In this document: positions 61,913-64,000 of the stretch, in pieces
Numbering within the stretch: the first letter of the stretch is position 1
Layout: the number at the start of each line of letters is the position of its first letter
Source of the DNA: Mycobacterium sp. SMC-8
GTDB taxonomy: Bacteria > Actinomycetota > Actinomycetes > Mycobacteriales > Mycobacteriaceae
Assembly: GCF_025263565.1 (NCBI RefSeq)
Contig: NZ_CP079865.1
Coordinates: 1,488,001-1,552,000 of the forward strand
Direction: 5' to 3'
Length of the DNA: 64,000 nt
The notes under the pieces: model-generated
What the model was told of the DNA's origin: nothing
Databases searched by the model: none
What the model saw: the letters and a program-made list of their open reading frames with translations, nothing else
Made by a program: the position numbers and the translations under genes

Positions 61913-63321
61913 ACTTTCTGGATCACCTCGGTGCTGGCTGCCGCGATGTTGCCCGGCGGCAGCGGCCTGGCGCCGATCGGGCGCCGGGCGGTGTGCGAGA
62001 TGCAGACCAGGATGGCCAGCAGCAGATAGTTGGCCACCAGCGACGAGCCGCCGTAGGACATCCACGGTGTGGTCAGGCCGGTCAGCGGGATCAGCTTGGT
62101 GACGCCGCCGACGACGATGAACAGCTGGATCGCGAGGGTGGCGGCCAGGCCGGCGGCGAGCAGCTTGCCGAAGCTGTCACGCACCGCGATGGCGGTGCGC
62201 AGCCCGCGGACGATCACGATGGTGTAGAGCATCAGCACAGCTGAAAGGCCGACCAGCCCAAGCTCTTCGCCGATCGCGGCGATGATGAAGTCGGTGGACG
62301 CGGCCGGTACCGTCCCCGGCTGGCCGTTACCCAGCCCGGTGCCGAAGATGCCGCCGGTGGCGAAGCTGAACAGCGACTGCACCATCTGGTAGCCGGCGCC
62401 GTCGGGGTCGGCGAACGGGTCGCGCCAGGTCTGCACCCGTACCCGGACGTGGTCGAAAGCGTAGTAGGCGACCACACTTCCGGCGGCGAACAGCGCCAAC
62501 CCGAGCACCACCCAGCTGAACCGCTCGGTCGCGATGTAGACCATCACCAGGAACGACGCGTACAGCAGCAGCGAGGTCCCGAGGTCCTTCTCGAAGATCA
62601 TCACGCCGATCGAGGCGATCCACGCCGCCAGCAGCGGGGCCAGGTCGCGGGGCCGAGGCAGATCCATGCCCAGGACATGCTTTCCGGCACTGGTGAACAG
62701 GTCGCGCTTGGACACCAGCACTGAGGCGAAGAAGATCAGCAGCAGGATCTTGGAGAACTCGGCGGGCTGAATCGAGAAGCCCTCGAACTGAATCCAGATC
62801 TTGGCGCCATTCTGTTCGGACATCGAGCGGGGGAGCACCGCCGGAATGGCCAGCAGCACAAGGCCGGTCAGCCCGCACACGTAGCCGTACCGGGACAGCA
62901 TGCGGTGATCGCGCAGGAAGATCACGACAGCGGAGAAGCCGAGCACCCCGGCCAGCGTCCACAGCATCTGCTGGTTGGCGGTGCCGCCCAGCCCCTGGGC
63001 GGTGGTTTCGCCCTCGGCGAGGTCGAGCCGGTGAATCATGACCAGCCCCAAGCCGTTCAGCAGTGCGACCACCGGAAGCAGCAGCGGGTCGGCGTACGGG
63101 GCGAAGCGGCGCACGGCCAGGTGAGCGCCGGTGAACAGCGCCAGATAGGCCACCGTGTACTGGGCCAGGTCCCAGCGCAGCCCCTGCTCCTGGTTCGCCT
63201 CGACGAGCAGCAGCGCGATCGTGGTGATCAGCGCGGCGAACGCGAGCAGGAACAGCTCGGCGTTGCGGCGGTTCGGCAGCGCAGGCGTCACCGCGACGGC
63301 GGGCTGCGGCTGGGTCGTCAT
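61909..63321 (-). CDS. rodA: SEDS-family peptidoglycan polymerase RodA (FtsW/RodA)
   Basis: 470-residue membrane glycosyltransferase polymerising lipid II, partner of PbpA. About twelve hydrophobic segments. SEDS motifs include SFLVMVYIATERFSW, the loop DPFADPDGAGYQMVQSLFSF followed by GGIFGTGLGNG, DFIIAAIGEELGLVG, and near the end MSYGGSSLVANYLLLAILV. Start ATG 63321 overlaps the pstP stop (ATGA), and its own stop overlaps pbpA, giving continuous translational coupling. Confidence 0.96.
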   Translation of the reverse strand: MTTQPQPAVAVTPALPNRRNAELFLLAFAALITTIALLLVEANQEQGLRWDLAQYTVAYLALFTGAHLAVRRFAPYADPLLLPVVALLNGLGLVMIHRLDLAEGETTAQGLGGTANQQMLWTLAGVLGFSAVVIFLRDHRMLSRYGYVCGLTGLVLLAIPAVLPRSMSEQNGAKIWIQFEGFSIQPAEFSKILLLIFFASVLVSKRDLFTSAGKHVLGMDLPRPRDLAPLLAAWIASIGVMIFEKDLGTSLLLYASFLVMVYIATERFSWVVLGLALFAAGSVVAYYAFDHVRVRVQTWRDPFADPDGAGYQMVQSLFSFATGGIFGTGLGNGQPGTVPAASTDFIIAAIGEELGLVGLSAVLMLYTIVIVRGLRTAIAVRDSFGKLLAAGLAATLAIQLFIVVGGVTKLIPLTGLTTPWMSYGGSSLVANYLLLAILVCISHTARRPIGARPLPPGNIAAASTEVIQKV

Positions 63322-64000
63322 GAGATTTCCCGGCAGTTCGTTCCCGGTTCAGGCGGTGGCGGCGGCAGTGCGGTCACCGTCGGCAACGGGGCCGAGGGTG
63401 ACGGCGACGGCGGCGCGGGAGACGGCGACGGCGGCGCGGGAGCGGAACCGGTGACCGTGCGCGGTGTTTCGGGTGCTGGGCTGGTGCGGGGTGCGGGGCT
63501 GGTGGTCTGCGGCGCGCCGGAGGTCGGCGACGGTCCCGAGGTCGGGGCGGGTCGCGGCGACGGGGCCGGCGGCCGGGTGGTCGGCGCCGGGGGAGCGCAC
63601 ACCGGCAACACGGAACTGCGGGACAGCTCCTCGATCTGGCGGATGGCTTCGTCGAGCGATCCCGACGGCAGTCCGGCGATCACCTGCGCGCGTTCGGAGG
63701 GCCGCATGTCGTCGACGCCGAGCAGTCGGCAGTCCAGGTTGTCGCGGGATTGGTCGGCGCTGATGAGGGAGAGTTCGTTGCGGGCGTTCAGGCATCCCAG
63801 GAGGTAGGGCTCCTGGAGGGAGTAGCCGAGAAAGGAGCCCTGAACACCCCGCATGATGGAGACGGTGCCCGCGTTCTCGCTGACGTAGTAGTTGTTGCGC
63901 ACGATCTCGCGTGCGACGGCGAGGCCGGCCAGGACCACGAGAATCAGCACCGCCGCGGCGATGAACATGCGGCGCCTGGAGCGGGGACGCGGCGGCGGTT
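63318..64000 (-). CDS. pstP: Serine/threonine phosphatase PstP, C-terminal part (cut by the window end)
   Basis: Only the C-terminal ~227 residues are inside the window; the PP2C catalytic domain lies beyond it. Visible are a basic juxtamembrane stretch ([10 protein letters not shown]), one membrane helix (FIAAAVLILVVLAGLAVARE), an extracytoplasmic domain (VSIMRGVQGSFLGYSLQEPY, LLGCLNARNELSLIS, ECR-type cysteines) and a long Pro/Ser/Thr-rich tail ending NCREIS. PstP removes phosphates placed by PknA and PknB. A perfect 21-base tandem duplication (63400-63441) lies in the tail. The frame is open to base 64000. Confidence 0.93.
   Translation of the reverse strand, partial: PPPRPRSRRRMFIAAAVLILVVLAGLAVAREIVRNNYYVSENAGTVSIMRGVQGSFLGYSLQEPYLLGCLNARNELSLISADQSRDNLDCRLLGVDDMRPSERAQVIAGLPSGSLDEAIRQIEELSRSSVLPVCAPPAPTTRPPAPSPRPAPTSGPSPTSGAPQTTSPAPRTSPAPETPRTVTGSAPAPPSPSPAPPSPSPSAPLPTVTALPPPPPEPGTNCREIS

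Overview
The window is a stretch of mycobacterial chromosome around the replication origin. The order rpmH-dnaA-[oriC]-dnaN-gnd-recF-dciA-gyrB-gyrA-tRNA-Ile-tRNA-Ala-cwsA-ppiA-crgA-trpG-pknB-pknA-pbpA-rodA-pstP on one side, and rnpA-yidD-yidC-jag-rsmG-parA-parB-cwlM-trx-sigM-murJ-mutT4-pcnA on the other, is diagnostic of Mycobacterium sensu lato. The high G+C content, gnd between dnaN and recF, and a glucosylglycerate hydrolase suggest a rapid-growing Mycolicibacterium-type species rather than the tuberculosis complex. This assignment comes from gene order and remembered homologues; no database search was run.

Layout. 1-6.7 kb: accessory left end with a PhoX-type phosphatase (5' truncated, frameshifted), an F420-type (LLM) oxidoreductase (frameshifted), a GntR regulator, a two-gene amino-acid ABC importer whose binding protein is fused to its permease, and a MarR regulator. 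6.7-17.9 kb: glucosylglycerate hydrolase, an SDR, cytochrome oxidase subunit I, leuS, a 28-kDa antigen (LpqN family), a small membrane protein, a YqgE/AlgH protein, an MFS transporter and a DinB-like protein. Much of 2-17.9 kb corresponds, inverted, to the block M. tuberculosis carries on the other side of oriC (Rv0036c-Rv0044c). 17.9-31.4 kb: a Ca-binding-repeat protein, pcnA, mutT4, a DUF6049 membrane protein, murJ, sigM with its presumed anti-sigma factor, trxB-trxA, cwlM and an Rv3916c-like protein. 31.6-36.9 kb: leftward parB-parA-rsmG-jag-yidC-yidD-rnpA-rpmH with two perfect parS sites. 37.4-49.5 kb: dnaA, oriC, dnaN, gnd, recF, dciA, gyrB and gyrA, the last interrupted by a 421-residue intein. 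49.5-64 kb: DUF3566 protein, two tRNAs flanking a 42-residue DLW-39-like protein, sdaA, cwsA, ppiA, a PH-domain protein, crgA, a DUF881 protein, a secreted PE-PPE-type hydrolase, trpG, then the leftward pstP-rodA-pbpA-pknA-pknB operon, cut by the window end inside pstP.

How the genes work together. One set initiates and segregates chromosomes (DnaA, DnaN, DciA, RecF, GyrAB, ParAB/parS). Another set builds and regulates the growing envelope (PknA, PknB, PstP, RodA, PbpA, CwlM, MurJ with its pseudokinase domain, CrgA, CwsA, YidC). Kinase, phosphatase and two known phosphorylated targets of this circuit are all encoded within about 41 kb.

The least ordinary features are: the full-length GyrA intein placed directly after the catalytic tyrosine; a triplicated 27-bp unit between pbpA and pknA that repeats a ribosome-binding site plus ATG and forms a 27-codon micro-ORF coupled to both genes; a cluster of DnaA-box-like sequences 14 kb from oriC; repeated -10-like hexamers 6-7 bases before start codons (probable leaderless transcripts); and two single-base frameshifts in neighbouring accessory genes.
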